Shown here: positions 33,705 to 45,827 of the stretch, piece by piece
Layout: every line of letters begins with the position of its first letter
How positions within the stretch are numbered: position 1 is the stretch's first letter
Origin: Pleurodeles waltl
Taxonomy: Eukaryota > Chordata > Amphibia > Caudata > Salamandridae
Direction of reading: 5' to 3'
Assembly: GCF_031143425.1 (NCBI RefSeq)
Contig: NC_090446.1
Coordinates: 1,023,577,066-1,023,641,065, forward strand
DNA: 64,000 nt
Notes under the pieces: model-generated
Databases searched by the model: none
What the model saw: only the letters and a program-made list of their open reading frames with translations
Told to the model about the DNA's origin: nothing
Position numbers and translations under genes: made by a program

Positions 33705-36059
33705 TGACCTGATCATCACCAGGCTGACTGGGTCCACCATGTCCCTACTCTGGGAAATTATTAGGGAGTACACCCCAGACGCCTCCTGAGGATGCGCTCC
33801 CGAATAGAGGTCTTTCAGGTAAGTGATGCAGTTGACAGTACTAAAGACACAGATATCGCCACTAGGTTAGAGACCTCAGGCCATTCCCTAACTTTGAAAT
33901 GCACATACCACTGACTTTAGTGCCATGGTAGCTGGGAATGATCCCGAATCACCAACTCTACGTGGTGGCACCCATATATGGAACCCTCACCAACTTCAGC
34001 AACTACATGGCAGACATTACAATACACAAAAACGCCTCACTCCAACATATAACATCTCACAAGTATAGGGTTATTCCACATCACAAAGGACTCCCACAAA
34101 ATGACAAAGGCATCAAATAGCAGAACAGCAGAAACGAATAAGAAAAAGAAGAGGTGTAATGAACAGTAAAGGCGAAAAGAAAAGAAAAATACCCATTTGT
34201 TTTGGAACATGTTATAACGTTCAAATAAACTGATGGAGTAGTAATTTAAAACACCCAAATAAATCTGATTCTGAACTGGACGATGACCCGTGTATCCTGT
34301 TGTTCGCCTGGATCTCGGCCACGTGCGCAGAAAAGCACAGATAAAGGGGTTGCAGGAGAGGGCACACAAAACACATGAGAGAGAACGTTGGCAGTGTTCC
34401 ACAGTGAAAAAAAAAACATGCAACCAGAACCAGCTGGATATTGTTCCACAACTGTGCTGGGAGGAGCCAGCATTCAGCTAAAAGGAAGAGAAAGAGTGAA
34501 AGGCTGAAGCACGGAGATGAAGACTGGCGAAAAGGGAAACAGGACATTTTAACTAGAAAGAAGAAATCAGTCGTAGAAGGTAAGCCTAGATGCGTTAGCT
34601 GACTGCATTAGCGTGTTGAATCCGTATTTTCAGCAATTTTACCACAATGGGCCAGTGCACATTAAGTGCCTGTGCAGGGACGTACCTTCTCGAGGTGGGC
34701 CATACACCCCCTAATGTACTTAGCCTGGCTGTTTCAGTCGCATTGGCCGACTGCAGCAACAATGGCATTAAAACATCGTTACTGCAGATTGGGTAGAAGT
34801 GATCGAGTCAATATTTTACTAGGAGAACCAAGCCTAGGGTCTGGCTTGGCCATAAGAGCTAAGCTAGGAAAATATTTGGCATGTAAATCATGCAGACATC
34901 ATGTAAAAATATGAAAAAGACACTTAAGAATTCCAAAAATATATATTTCTTTAACACGCGTTACAAGTTAGTACTTCAGACTACCTCACTGTATTGAGAG
35001 TGATTATTAAAAGTTATAGCTTTCTAACATGGACTCGGAAACATTTATTCCGCACTCACCTTGGCAACAATATCACTAGTAAAATCAGAGGCAAGACAGT
35101 TGTCATGTTTACTCTATATGTGGACTAGATTCGTATTAGAGATGTTGCAACATTATAATCTTTAAATTAAACATGAGTTTTGTGTACAGCACACTTCCTG
35201 AGCTCACGCATTTGAATTTGAGGTGCTTTCATGTGTGATAATGAAGAATAAGGAGGTTCAGTTGTCTACAGTTCAACAATTTGTTCCAAGTAGGGAAGCC
35301 AAGATTGATCCCAGATGCTCAGTTTTTTTATATTGCGCAATTCAGCTACTCTTTCTCTCACCTGTTTTGCATTAACGGTCACTGCTTTGTCATTAAACCT
35401 TAGTGCACGAGTTTAGAATGGGGTAGCAGGCAGAAGCAACATGAAAGCTCTGCTCGCTTTGGGCTCGAGAGACCTCGAGCTGAACCAGAGTCAGGCCTTC
35501 AGTGGCTTACCTACCTTGCATTCCCTAATGGTGTTTGCTTTTTCCATATGTTGTGTGTCTGTAGTTTTTTCATGCAACATAAAACACTTTCATGTGACCC
35601 AAGTCACTGCTAGGCATACAGTAGAATTCCAGTTGTGGGTGAGATGAGTAGGAAGGTGGTGTGAAATTTCTCACAGTGCCTGTCAGTGTGCCATAATGTG
35701 GTCAGACTTCATGCACTTACAATCCTTGGCCCCTCTGTAGAGCTCACAGAGATGATCACATATGTGGCAACTGTTATTGCTATTTTATGGCAACATTTAT
35801 GAAAGAGGTACAAAAGGAAAATAAAATGCAGTGTTTAAAGGCTGAGTTGGTGTGTGTGTGGGGGGCCAGTGAAGTGAGAAGATGAAGATAAGTATATGGA
35901 AAAGAAGGGAGTGATAAGATAGCGTGAAGAGGTAGATGATCTTGTGCAAGATATGCAGATGATAGATTTCAGAAAGATGTGGGGAGAAAAAGGGAATTTG
36001 GGGGCAGAAGTATGACCATTTTTAGAGGTTCAGCTCGTTTGTGACCACTAAAACAGCCT
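33705..36059. other. Unassigned sequence
   Basis: AT-rich with short open frames only. I recognise no coding domain, RNA gene or repeat unit. The 128-codon and 108-codon minus-strand frames around 34037-34547 show no known motif and have low-complexity Phe/Leu composition. Confidence 0.4.
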
Positions 36060-36745
36060 CTGGCATATACAAATTCTATTTTTGCGAGTCAGTAAACTAT
36101 TACTGACACGCAAAATAGAGTTTGGATGTCACTAATAGAAAGGGGTGTGCCAATGGCGTCCCTTCCTAATAGCGAGTTGCAAGGGGTATGATTGTTTTGC
36201 AACCAGAATGTGGTTGCAAAACAATCACAGTTTACCACCTACTTCAAGTAGATGGTAAGTCAGTCGCAAACAGGAAGGAACCGCCAGGAGACCCCTTCCC
36301 CTTTGTGAATGGTAGTGAAAATGTTTTGTATGAACAGGCATCATTTTTATTTTTGAAATGCATCCCGTTTTCCTTTAAGGAAAACGGGCTGCATTTTAGA
36401 AAAAAAGGCACTTTATTTAACAGCATACACAGACAAGGCGGTCTGCTGTCCCCAGCAGGCCGCCATCCTTGTGTTATTTCCCACTCCCAGTGGGTTTCAA
36501 ATTGCAACCTGCCGCATGAATATTGATGAGGCAGGTCAATTGGAACCCCAGTGAAAATCACTAAATGTGTCTGTGACACATTTGTACATTTCCTTGTGCG
36601 ACTTGCAGTGTGCGAGTTACAAAAATTTGCAATTTGCAAGTTACAAAAGGAAATGGTCGTACATCGCGCAATGGTGCTGATTTAAAGTTTGGAGTATGGA
36701 TTTTACTTCATCGGGGTGACGGAGTAAAATACTACATCACCCTGA
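36060..36745. repeat. Cluster of perfect hairpins, possible foldback element
   Basis: Several separate inverted repeats sit side by side. TCTATTTTTGCG pairs with CGCAAAATAGA near 36069-36112. GATTGTTTTGCAACCA (36190-36205) pairs perfectly with 36211-36226 across a 5-base loop. TTACCA-CTACTT pairs near 36231-36256. CCCGTTTTCCTT (36364-36375) pairs perfectly with 36377-36388 across one base. A GGCGG/CCGCC stem with CTGCTG/CAGCAG lies near 36440-36465, and AAATGTGTC pairs with GACACATTT near 36563-36583. No terminal inverted repeat or target duplication was identified. The layout resembles the hairpin MITE at 55791. Confidence 0.6.
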
Positions 36746-37259
36746 CTGAGTGACCCTAATTCCAAGCGGCCATCTCTGACATTACGTCATCTTGTCAATA
36801 CATTGAAAGGGTGTTGTGTGGCTACCTCAACATGATGGTGCTGAACGCACACATCCATATCTGTTTTTATTTTAAAAAACAATATCTTAAACAGGATTTT
36901 CCTTTTTAAAATAAAATTAACATTACAAAATATCTAGGAATAGTCTAGACTGATCTAAAATACTTTTGACATGTTTTTATCTTCTTGATACTGCTCTAAG
37001 TTGATATTTCAAACAGGACAAATACTTAATTGTTCTGATTTTCATGACTGAGTTGGCATGAAAATTCTGTCCAAACCAATGGTCACAGTTTCAGTCTCTT
37101 AAAATATCTTGATTAGTTATTGCAAATGTATCAAAGTATTGTATGGAATGTTATATCTCCCCTCTGTAGTCTAACTCGGTTAGCATAGTGGGTACATGCT
37201 TTTATTAGGGATATCCCTGTGTAACCTTTGTCCCACTTGCTCACTTCCTTTTATGTCTA
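36746..37259. other. Unassigned sequence
   Basis: No recognisable features. AT-rich, with no open frame of note. Confidence 0.35.
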
Positions 37260-40117
37260 TCTAAGGGCCCCTGTTGGAGGATGCACGTTCTGGTTGGCCA
37301 GGCAGAACCTACCCCTTCCATGAGGGGTGGGTTATTACACTCATTGTATAACCTGCACTCACCCTTGGGTAGCTTGGCAGTGATCAATCAGGCTTATCAC
37401 AGAGGCAATGTGTAAAGCATTAGCAGAGCACTCTCACACAACAAATACACTGAACATCGCAAAAGAGACTTCACTCGTGTGGTAGGTAAACACAATTTGT
37501 ATTCAATACACACATTAATTAACACAACATAAAAATCATGAACTTCTGGGTATAAATCGCACTTGGTAATATTACTAGCAGTACTAGGCCCAACCATGTT
37601 AAAATGACATCAGTAGCATGTACACTTGGGAGAAAGCCTACGGTACAATCCCCCAGCACACTTATGTGGTAGGAAACATTGTCAGAACTAGGCCCACCCT
37701 GGCAATCAATATAATGCAATACCACACACAGTTGTATAGAATGCACCCCAGATCACAACAATATCAAGAAAATGTACATACAGATAATGACAACACTTTT
37801 AGCATCACTGTGAGCCAGGGCTGGACTGGTAGAACCAATGTCAAATGCAGTATGCAGTTGGCAAGAAGTCAACATGTAAAGCAGCACTGTAGGTCGATTT
37901 AATCACTAGCAGACGGTTTTCATGCAGGCACTCCCACACGCACACATTCACTCATCACCACTACGTGTTGCAACTGATATCCGGCGGGTAAGTAGTAGCA
38001 AAATGCAGACACTGTTGCCCCCAAACCCTCCTCCACCCTTCGTCTCACTCTGACCACCCCACACTCACGGATTAGAAAGAGATCAATCCGCCCCTAAGAA
38101 TAGGCCACTCTCGGCTAGAGTCACACTTAGTTGAGGTCCCAGGGAAGAAGGTGGAGGGTAGGTAGCAAGACTGATCAGGAGGCAATTGACAAACAAAAGG
38201 GGTTTGGCCACCACTCACAAATTTCGCCCACAGGATGCAGAGCAGAAGAGGCTGATGGCAATAGCTCATTTAATTGAAGAATTCAGAGTGTGCCTTTCAG
38301 CACCAGCCCAATTCTGCAAAGTATCTGGAGTGGGGGGGCATTTGCAGAGTTACTAGACCTGCTTCTGATCGCTCTCTGAAGCCTTCTTCCAATCTCGTCA
38401 ATTACTCTCGCCACCCAGGCATGGTCTGGGCATTATTGCCGGGAACACGCTGTTGTCAGGGTCTGAGGGGGACGGAGGGCAGGTAGTTTGTGCTCAGAGG
38501 GCCCAAAAGGAATGATCGATAAAGAGGGGAATGTAGCAGGTGAGCCTCTCGGAAAACAGAGGTGCCCTGTCAGGTACACATTGATCAGAGTTGCACCCAG
38601 GTGATCCGGGTACAACATCCGGTGCTGATGATCTGAGTCGCACCAGACAGTTTCTGCGTCACATACAACGATGAGTTGCAAATTCCATGCCTCCCTGGAA
38701 ATGAGGCACAACACCTAGGGCGCATTGACACGAGTCACACTAGACAATTCCAGAGAAATTAAGCACAGGGCCTGGTGCACGTAATACGAGTCGCATCAGA
38801 CATTTCAGATCACTTATGATGAAGAGTTACTAATCCTGTGCCTCCCGAGAAGTGAGGCACAATGCCTGGTGTGCGTTGAAATGAGTAGCACCAGACAGTT
38901 CCACTCACTCCCCGTCGAAAAGATGCAAATACAGTCCCACCCTGGAAATGAGGCCCAACGCCCCGTATGCGATGATACGAGTCGCACCAGACAGTTCCGG
39001 TTTCACACACAGCACAAGGTCAATAGTGCCGCGTGAGGTAGAATTGGGCACTACTATCATTACACCTCCACCTCCAAGGGTCACAACCTGTGAATCAGAC
39101 ACTGCACGCAGTGAGCATGCAGTCGGCATGATGTACAAGGGAGATGCGGCATGATCAACATAGGAGGCCAGGCGGGTCCCCCAACTGGTCAATCAGCTCA
39201 CCACCAACAAGACGCTTATGTGTGCTGAGGCCTCATGATGCAGGGGTCGCTCTCCTTAGATGCGAGCAATGCTATTGGGGCTCCGCTCGAGGCAATCCAG
39301 TCCCCAGGCACAATTGTTAGTTTCATGCTCACTCCTGGCTGTCAGTTGGAACCCAGCAGGCAATGTGGGCACTTATGAAAGCACCGCTCTCCAGGTGTCA
39401 CGAGCAGAGGGTGTGGGTCCCTTCCCGGGAGGTCTTTAATGTCCCTGAGACCTCCACAAGAGAACAGGGGTAAGCCGCCAAGCCTGTGGAGAGCACACTT
39501 CAGGGTTTCACACAGCAGCAGGCAGTCTGCCCAGGCCAGCTATGTTTCGGGAAGGGTGCATGGTCCCTTCCAAGGACAGTAATCCTCCTTGTGCACAACA
39601 AATTCCTCTTACAGTGTGCACCACACAGGCCAAGTTCTCTGGTCCCATATCCCTGCAAGTGTATGTCTACCCTGCTGCAGTATGGCATCAGTAGCTATAC
39701 TGTAGTGTGCCATTGAATTTGAGGGTGTTTCAAAGTTTATCTCTTTGAACCACAGATGTATCCCAAAAATGTAAGTCTTGTCTGCCATGGGACCGTGGAA
39801 TGCAGATCTGAATCTTTAGTGGGGCCATGATCTGGCTCTCAGAGGCCAAGTGTCAAAATCTCTCCATCCAGCAAGGCCCTCAAATGGCAGAGGTCTGTGG
39901 TTCCAATTGTGGGCCCATTGTTTATAGCTGCCACTGTGGAATGCACAAATGTGCTCCCTCAACCTCTGGTGTTGACTGGAGCCAGGAAGAAAGGCACACA
40001 ATGAACTCTGGAGCAGAGGAATGCCCACTTTCCAGAAGTGGCATTTCTCAGCTATTAATGAGAAATCCACCATTACCATAGGAAGGGTTTTATCACTGCA
40101 AATCCAATGATAGCAAA
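37260..40117 (-). mobile_element. LTR-like repeat (reverse), diverged
   Basis: Read in reverse, landmarks match the LTR superfamily seen elsewhere: GGCAATGTGTAAAGCAT near 37403 at the 3' side, a tandem-repeat zone, and the U3 motif AGAAATGCCACTTCTGGAAA near 40030-40052. It is interrupted at 40118 by another LTR of family A and may resume near 42240 (GTTAGCCTATGG). Open frames inside are short and without domains. Confidence 0.5.
38580..39010. repeat. Imperfect tandem repeat of about 95 bases
   Basis: GAGTCGCACCAGACAG and close variants recur near 38635, 38731, 38789, 38883 and 38979, usually with AATGAGGCACAACGCCT-like sequence between them. Spacing is 94-96 bases except for one shortened unit of 58. 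It occupies the same relative LTR position as the 80-base repeat of family A. Confidence 0.65.
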
Positions 40118-42245
40118 TGTTAGAAATGGGCTCTTTGGTTGACAGTCAGGTTACCCCCTGTTCAAGCAAAGACCCTCACTCTAGTCAGGGTAAAAGAGAA
40201 TCACCCTCAGCTAACCCCTGCTTACCCCCTTGGTAGCGTGGCAGAGCAGTAGGCTTAACTTCAGAGTGCTAGGTGTAAAGTATTTGTACTAACACACACA
40301 GTAACTTAATGAAAACACTACAAAATGACACAACACCAGTTTAGAAAAATAGAAAATATTTATCTAAACAAAACAAGACCAGCACAACAAAAATCCACAA
40401 TTCACAAGTCAAGTTATCAATTAAAAAGCAAAAAGAGTCTTTATGTAGTTTAAAACACACACTAACACTATTAGCGTGAAAATGTAGCTTGGATGCGTGA
40501 AAAATAACCCCGCACGGGTGAGTGTGCTTCAAACAGGGCTTGCGATGCGTCAATTCCACTTACTAGTGGGACCTTGCGTCGTTTCTCCTTTCATCGGGTC
40601 AGGGTACGCCGTTTCTTCTCTCCACAGGAGAGCGGTGCGTCGATCCAGTCAGCACTCTCGGGTCCGGGCAGGCCTTGCGTTGTTTTTACACGCCCAGCGG
40701 TACTTGCATCGGAAATCCAACCGCACGTGTTGTTTCTCCAGCTCCGTGCATCAATTCTTTGGTTGCGTTTCCTGCGAGTGTCGATTTTCAGCTGCAAAGC
40801 CGTCGGCGTGTCGTTTCTTCATCCGCAGATTGGAGTTGCGTCGATCTTTTCCCTGCACAGCGCTCTGTGCGTGGATTTACTCCTATTAGGCTGCCAGCTT
40901 CTCCTTTCAGGGTCACAGGATCTGGATGGGCACCACAGGGCAGACTAGGAATCTCTTCAGAAACTCCAGGTGCTGGCACAGCGAAGTCTTTGCTGTCACT
41001 GAGACTTCAAACAACAGGAGACAAGCTCTAAATCAAGCCCTTGGAGAGTTCTTCTCAAGATGGAAGGCACACAAAGTCCAGTCTTTGCCCTCTTACTCTG
41101 GCAGAAGCAGCAACTGCATGATTGCTCTACAAAGCACAGTCACAGGCAGGGCAGCTCTTCTTCCTCAGCTCTTCAGCTCCTCTCCAGGCAGAGGTTACTC
41201 TTGTTTCCAGAAGTGTTCTTCAGTCTGTGGTTTTGGGTGCCCTTCATATACCCAATTTCTCCTTTGATGTAGGCCTACTTTAAAGTAAAGTCTCTTTTGA
41301 ATGTGAAATCCTGCCTTGCCCAGGCCAGGCCCCAGACACTCACCAGGGAGTTGGAGACTGCATTGTGTGAGGGCAGTCACAGCCCTTTCAGGTGTAAGTG
41401 ACCACTCCTCCCCTCCCTCCTAGCACAGATGGCTCATCAGGAAATGCAGACTACACCCCGATCCCTTTGTGTCACTGTCTAGTGTGAAGTGCAACCAGCC
41501 CAACTGTCAAACTGACCCAGACAGGGAATCCACAAACAGGCAGAGTCAAAGAAATGGTATAAGCAAGAAAATGCTCACTTTCTAAAAGTGGCATTTTCAA
41601 ACACACAATCTTAAAATCAACTTTACTAAAAGATGCATTTTTAAACTGTGAGCTCAGAGACCCCAAACTAAACATGTCCCTCCGCTCCCAAAGGGAATCT
41701 ACACTTTAATCAGATGTAAAGGTAGCCCCTATGTTAACCTATGAGAGGGGCAGGCCTTGCAACAGTGAAAAACGAATATGTCCTACCTTAACTATACACT
41801 GCACCCTGCCCTTGGGGCTTCCTAGGGCCTACCTTAGGGGTGCCTTCCATGTAAGAAAAGGGAAGGTTTAGGCCTGGCAAGTGGGTACACTTGCCAAGTC
41901 GAATTTACAGTTAAAAACTGCACACACAGACACTGCAGTGGCAGGTCTGAGACATGATTACAGAGCTACTTCTGTGGGTGGCACAACCAGTGCTGCAAGG
42001 CCACTAGTAGCGTTTGATTTACAGGCCCTGGCACCTCTAGTGCATTTTACTAGAGACTTACTAGTATATCAAATATGCCAATCATGGATAAACCAATCAA
42101 CAATACAATTTACACAGAGAGCATATGCACTTTAACACTGGTTAGCAGTGGTAAAGTGCTCAGATTTAAAAAAAACAACAGCAACAGGCCAGAACAAATA
42201 GGAGGCAGGAGTTGGGAGTGACTTCAGTCATTCCCCCCTGTTAGC
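40118..42245 (-). mobile_element. LTR of family A, reverse copy
   Basis: The left end TGTTAGAAATGGGCTCTTTGG is the reverse complement of the family A 3' end (TTTCTAACA at 3458-3466). Similarity continues through the AT-rich block, the GC-rich zone (about 40495-40900), the U3 motif CACTTTCTAAAAGTGGCATT (41576-41595) and CCAATCATGGATAAACCAAT near 42080. The last part diverges from 1130-1190, so the right end is uncertain. TGTTA occurs at both junctions and may mark the target site. No proteins are encoded. Confidence 0.7.
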
Positions 42246-42299
42246 CTATGGGGAGAGCAACCCTCAGAGGTAGTGAGTACACACATTGGTATTCTCACT

Positions 42300-42548
42300 A
42301 CGTTAAGAAACACCCTTGGTGTAAGTGTGCATACACTGGCCTGCAATGGCAAGCTGAACACATGTTAAAACACTATTGTGCAAGCGTGCACACACTGGTC
42401 TTCAATAGCAGGCTGAGCCATGTTAAAATACCATACTGCAAGTGCGCACACAATGCCTGCAATGGCAGGCTCACCACATGTTGGAAAATATCATTGCGCA
42501 AGCATGCACATACTGGCCTGCAGTGGCAGGCTCAGCACACACTGGTTA
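42300..42548. repeat. 59/60-base tandem repeat, four copies
   Basis: Anchors GTGTGCATAC (42325), GCGTGCACAC (42384), GTGCGCACAC (42442) and GCATGCACAT (42502) give a 59-60-base period. Units include CTGGCCTGCAATGGCAGGCT, itself a short palindrome. Confidence 0.8.
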
Positions 42549-44071
42549 GCGCCACTTCCTAACATATGTAGGATGTGCGCGTACACTTCCACACTGTACT
42601 TACAGTGGGAAAGCTCGCAGGGTCCTAAGGCTGCTAAAAGATAAGCGGCAAAACCTATGGAAAGAGCTGATCTCCTAGGTAGGGAAAACCATCATGGGGT
42701 TCTTAACTAACAGGACATGGAACACCCATGTGTTCCTGCCTTGCTGTCCACCTGCCTCCTGCTCCACCCTTCAGGGGGTGTTCAAGGGGGAGAATAAGGC
42801 CCACTCAGGGTTGGCCAAGGCGTGAGAAATACCACCCTAAGTGCAAGCACAACTGCGTCTCCACAGGCCTGCAAAGCGGCGTCCCACTAGAAGCCAGGCC
42901 CGTACTGGCCCTGGGTATGTGGTGCACCTTTTTACAAGACACTCCTGGGTACAGCACCTTCCTGGCATGTGTAGGAAGGGCGTCTGCACTTTCCCCCTGC
43001 AGTACAGTGGGAAAGTGCCCAGAGTCCTACCACCACATAAGAAGAGTCAGCAAAAAAGGGCAATGTCTAACAGGCCCCTTCCTCTTCTGCACAAAGGGTC
43101 AAGGTGGGGCTCTTGACTTGGGCTCAGTATCTCCCCTACACTTTCTGCCTCAGTCTAGTTCCATCTACCTATTGTATTGTTATCTCCCTTCACACTCTGG
43201 TGTCCAGCCACATTCTAATGGATGAGGAGAGCCATCCCAGGGTAATCATTCCACTACAAGCTATCCAGATGCTTTAGTGTTTGCTGGATCAGTAGTCCAC
43301 CCAGCAAGTCACTCTAACTCACTGTGCAACAAAAATACACTTTAGACATGATTCCTATCAGCTCAAAATCATACAGTTGTCTAAGTGTTTGCTACCCTGT
43401 GTTACATCCTGTCAAGTTATACTGACAAATGATATCCTACCATTAATTGACAATGCCACTGTGAAAAAGGTAAGATGATTATTACATTCACAAGCACTTA
43501 GAATGGCATCAATGTCACATAAATAGGAAAGGTAGCTCAAAACTTGACTTGAAGCCAAGCAATGGACAATTGTAAATAAAATAAAATTTGAGCATACATT
43601 TAGATATTATATATTAGGATTTTTTAACATATAAGTGCGATCTTGAAATATAGTATTATAAATAAATGAAGGTTCATGTTATTGTTGATTTGTTCATATA
43701 GTAATGTGTGAAGTTAGGTTATACTAGACAATATTGAATTCCTCACTGCATGAAAGATTTTTTGTTAGAATGATTCATAATCTACCTACACATAATCAGT
43801 CCAAGTCACGTTATTGTATGCTAATCATATGTTAACCAAGCCATACTTTGCGTATGTGACATTCATAATGGGAAGGTTTAGATGTGCGGTAAGAAATTGG
43901 CACTATTAATTGACAGAGAAATACCGAAGGGTGTACTGCCTCTATTCAATGTGTGATTCATGTTTCTATGGTGGGAACTTGAAGTGTAGTTGATCTCTGA
44001 TACAACATATGTGTTTTTTTGAAGCAACACCGATTTTATGCTGACAGGCCGTAATAATAATCCGAAAAAAG
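42549..44071. other. Unassigned sequence
   Basis: 42549-43250 is fairly GC-rich with open frames that lack domains. It may be a diverged LTR-type repeat. 43250-44071 is AT-rich with nothing recognised. Confidence 0.35.
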
Positions 44072-44612
44072 AATGAGCCATTCATCGAATGAGATTCCCA
44101 CTGTCCCAGCCTACTGCATAATAAAACCACAGCCAAGGGAATGCGCTTGGCAAAATCAGCAGGAAAAGAATATCATGTAGTACTTGGCTGTATTTTGGCA
44201 CTTTGAAGAGAGACATGTAGCATGTGTGGAAGGCCCTCAGACTACAAAGGGAAATGCCACTGCTCTTATAGTTTTTTTCATGTATCTGGTATGAGCATGA
44301 GCACTGTGAGGCTCATGCTCCTGGCTCCAGGCATCTGACACCCACTGGACATGACGTGCTCCAGGGACAGTAGCAGGTGGGACATTTACTGGGGAGGTAC
44401 ACCATTCAGTAATAGCACATGTGTCCTAAAGGGAGCTCAAGGAGGACTGTAACCTCTCATGGACCAGAAGGGCAAAAGCTCATCTGATTACAATGTTCAA
44501 TATGAATACAGACCATGCAAGTGTGTTCTCATGATTCCTTCTGAATTTCTGGGTTTCAAGCAAGAGGTGCCCGAAAGGTTACCACAGGGATAACTGGCTT
44601 GTGACGGCCAGT
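44072..44612 (+). pseudogene. 28S rRNA pseudogene fragment
   Basis: Long stretches match vertebrate 28S rRNA in order: GAGATTCCCACTGTCC, AAACCACAGCCAAGGGAA, TTTGAAGAGAGACATG, GGAGCTCAAGGAGGAC, AGAAGGGCAAAAGCTC, TACAGACCATGCAAG and finally TTACCACAGGGATAACTGGC with TTGTGACGGCC. Substitutions and short deletions are frequent, many of them C-to-T or G-to-A, and the GC-rich expansion segment is shortened. This corresponds to the 3' third of 28S around the peptidyl-transferase region. It ends abruptly at 44612 and does not continue into the next 28S bases. It is a dispersed pseudogene, not a working gene. Confidence 0.9.
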
Positions 44613-45440
44613 GGCACCACTTTCTCTTTCTCTCTGTGGATTCCTGCCCTTTGGTGGCCCTCTCCCACCAGCCGACAGGAAGAAAGGGGTGTGGCCCGCT
44701 GGGAGGTTGCCTCCATCGTGTGCTGCACCACATGGGGGTCTCCCCCTCCTTCCCTGTGTCACTAGATGCAGACACAGGGGCACACTCCTTGCACATCAGT
44801 AGGTCGACCAGATGGAGACAACAAGCACTAGCGGAGACATTGAGAAGTAGGCCAGCGAGGAGCTTCTTGAGCGCTGGCATTAGCATGCATGACTACTTTG
44901 GTCATCGTTGGCTGCTTTGGGCATGGGCACTCTGGTCACCAGATCGACTCAGGCATCTGGACATCAGGTTAGCTGGGCCATCTTTGTGGACCTTAATAGT
45001 TGAGAAAAAGCAGCTTCCTGTGCAAGTCTAATAGGAAAGGGGAGACTGGCTGCAAGCTTAACCCTCCTTAACTCACCACATCCAGACTCCAGGAATGTGG
45101 AAGGGACTAACCCAGGTGTGACAGTTTCTATCCAGAGCAGAGTGGTTGCAGACCAGACTGGGCTCTTGTGCCCCTCTGGGTTGTTAAACAGAAATGGGAC
45201 CTTTGAGAACCAGCCACCAGACATAGCAGCCTACCCAGATCTGGGCAGGCTGGCGTTGGACCGGGGTAAGAAGTCTGGAGCTCCTTCATACTGAACATTT
45301 CCAGTAGTTCCCAGTGCAAGGCAGGCAAAGCCATGGTTTAGCCTGGGAGGTCCAGTCCCAGCCAACAGGGACAGCCTCCTAGCTGGCCCGGGTTAGCCAG
45401 GTTTCAAGATGTGCGCCAGTTGTCTTATCAGCTTTGAAAT
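44613..45440. other. Unassigned sequence
   Basis: Begins exactly where 28S similarity stops. GC content is moderate and the open frames on both strands have no recognisable domain. No repeat unit is recognised. Confidence 0.35.
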
Positions 45441-45444
45441 GAAG

Positions 45445-45500
45445 GGCCTGAATTAGATTTTGGCAGACGGTTACTCTCCTTATATCCCGTCTGCCGTATT
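45445..45500. repeat. Short inverted repeat resembling a DNA-transposon terminus
   Basis: GGCAGACGG (45462-45470) pairs perfectly with CCGTCTGCC (45487-45495) across 16 bases, preceded by GGGCCTGAATTAGATTTT. Stem-forming ends of this kind occur in MITEs. I found no matching second end in the window. Confidence 0.35.
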
Positions 45501-45827
45501 ACGATCTCCATAAGCTGTACCCTCCAGACAAGCATATGTTATACTCGGACAATCCCGCAGAGATTCACTGAATTCTTTTTGCAAAGTTACATTCTGAGCA
45601 GCTGAGAAAAGCCTGCTTTTATACGCTAGTGACACATTTTTTATGGTTGTTGCCCTCCACTCCTTCTTTAATGCCAAATAGGCAGAAACAATTATGTTAT
45701 TGTGTACCTCAAACCCCTCATGCTTCAGAGCAGCAGCTCCCAACCAGCTGCCAGCCTGCCCACTAGTACTGATTGTATATGAAGAAACAGTTTCTGCTTC
45801 AGCAGTCCGCTGCTCACATTTAGACAC
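45480..45827 (-). CDS. Unrecognised open frame, 115 codons
   Basis: One continuous frame begins MSKCEQRTAEAETVSSYTIS and includes GSWLGAAALKHEGFEV, NIIVSAYLALKKEW and NVSLAYKSRLFSAAQNV. The composition is mixed and protein-like, not low-complexity. I do not recognise the family. The 3' end runs into the inverted repeat at 45462-45495, so the stop may lie in transposon sequence. There is no clear splice site or neighbour, and it may be a fragment of an old element or a chance frame. Confidence 0.25.
   Translation of the reverse strand: MSKCEQRTAEAETVSSYTISTSGQAGSWLGAAALKHEGFEVHNNIIVSAYLALKKEWRATTIKNVSLAYKSRLFSAAQNVTLQKEFSESLRDCPSITYACLEGTAYGDRNTADGI

Noticed and set aside
44072..44612. Functional rDNA or an R2-type insertion in 28S
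   Set aside because: The 28S match is short, heavily mutated and flanked by unrelated DNA, with no R2 protein sequence nearby. It is a pseudogene fragment.
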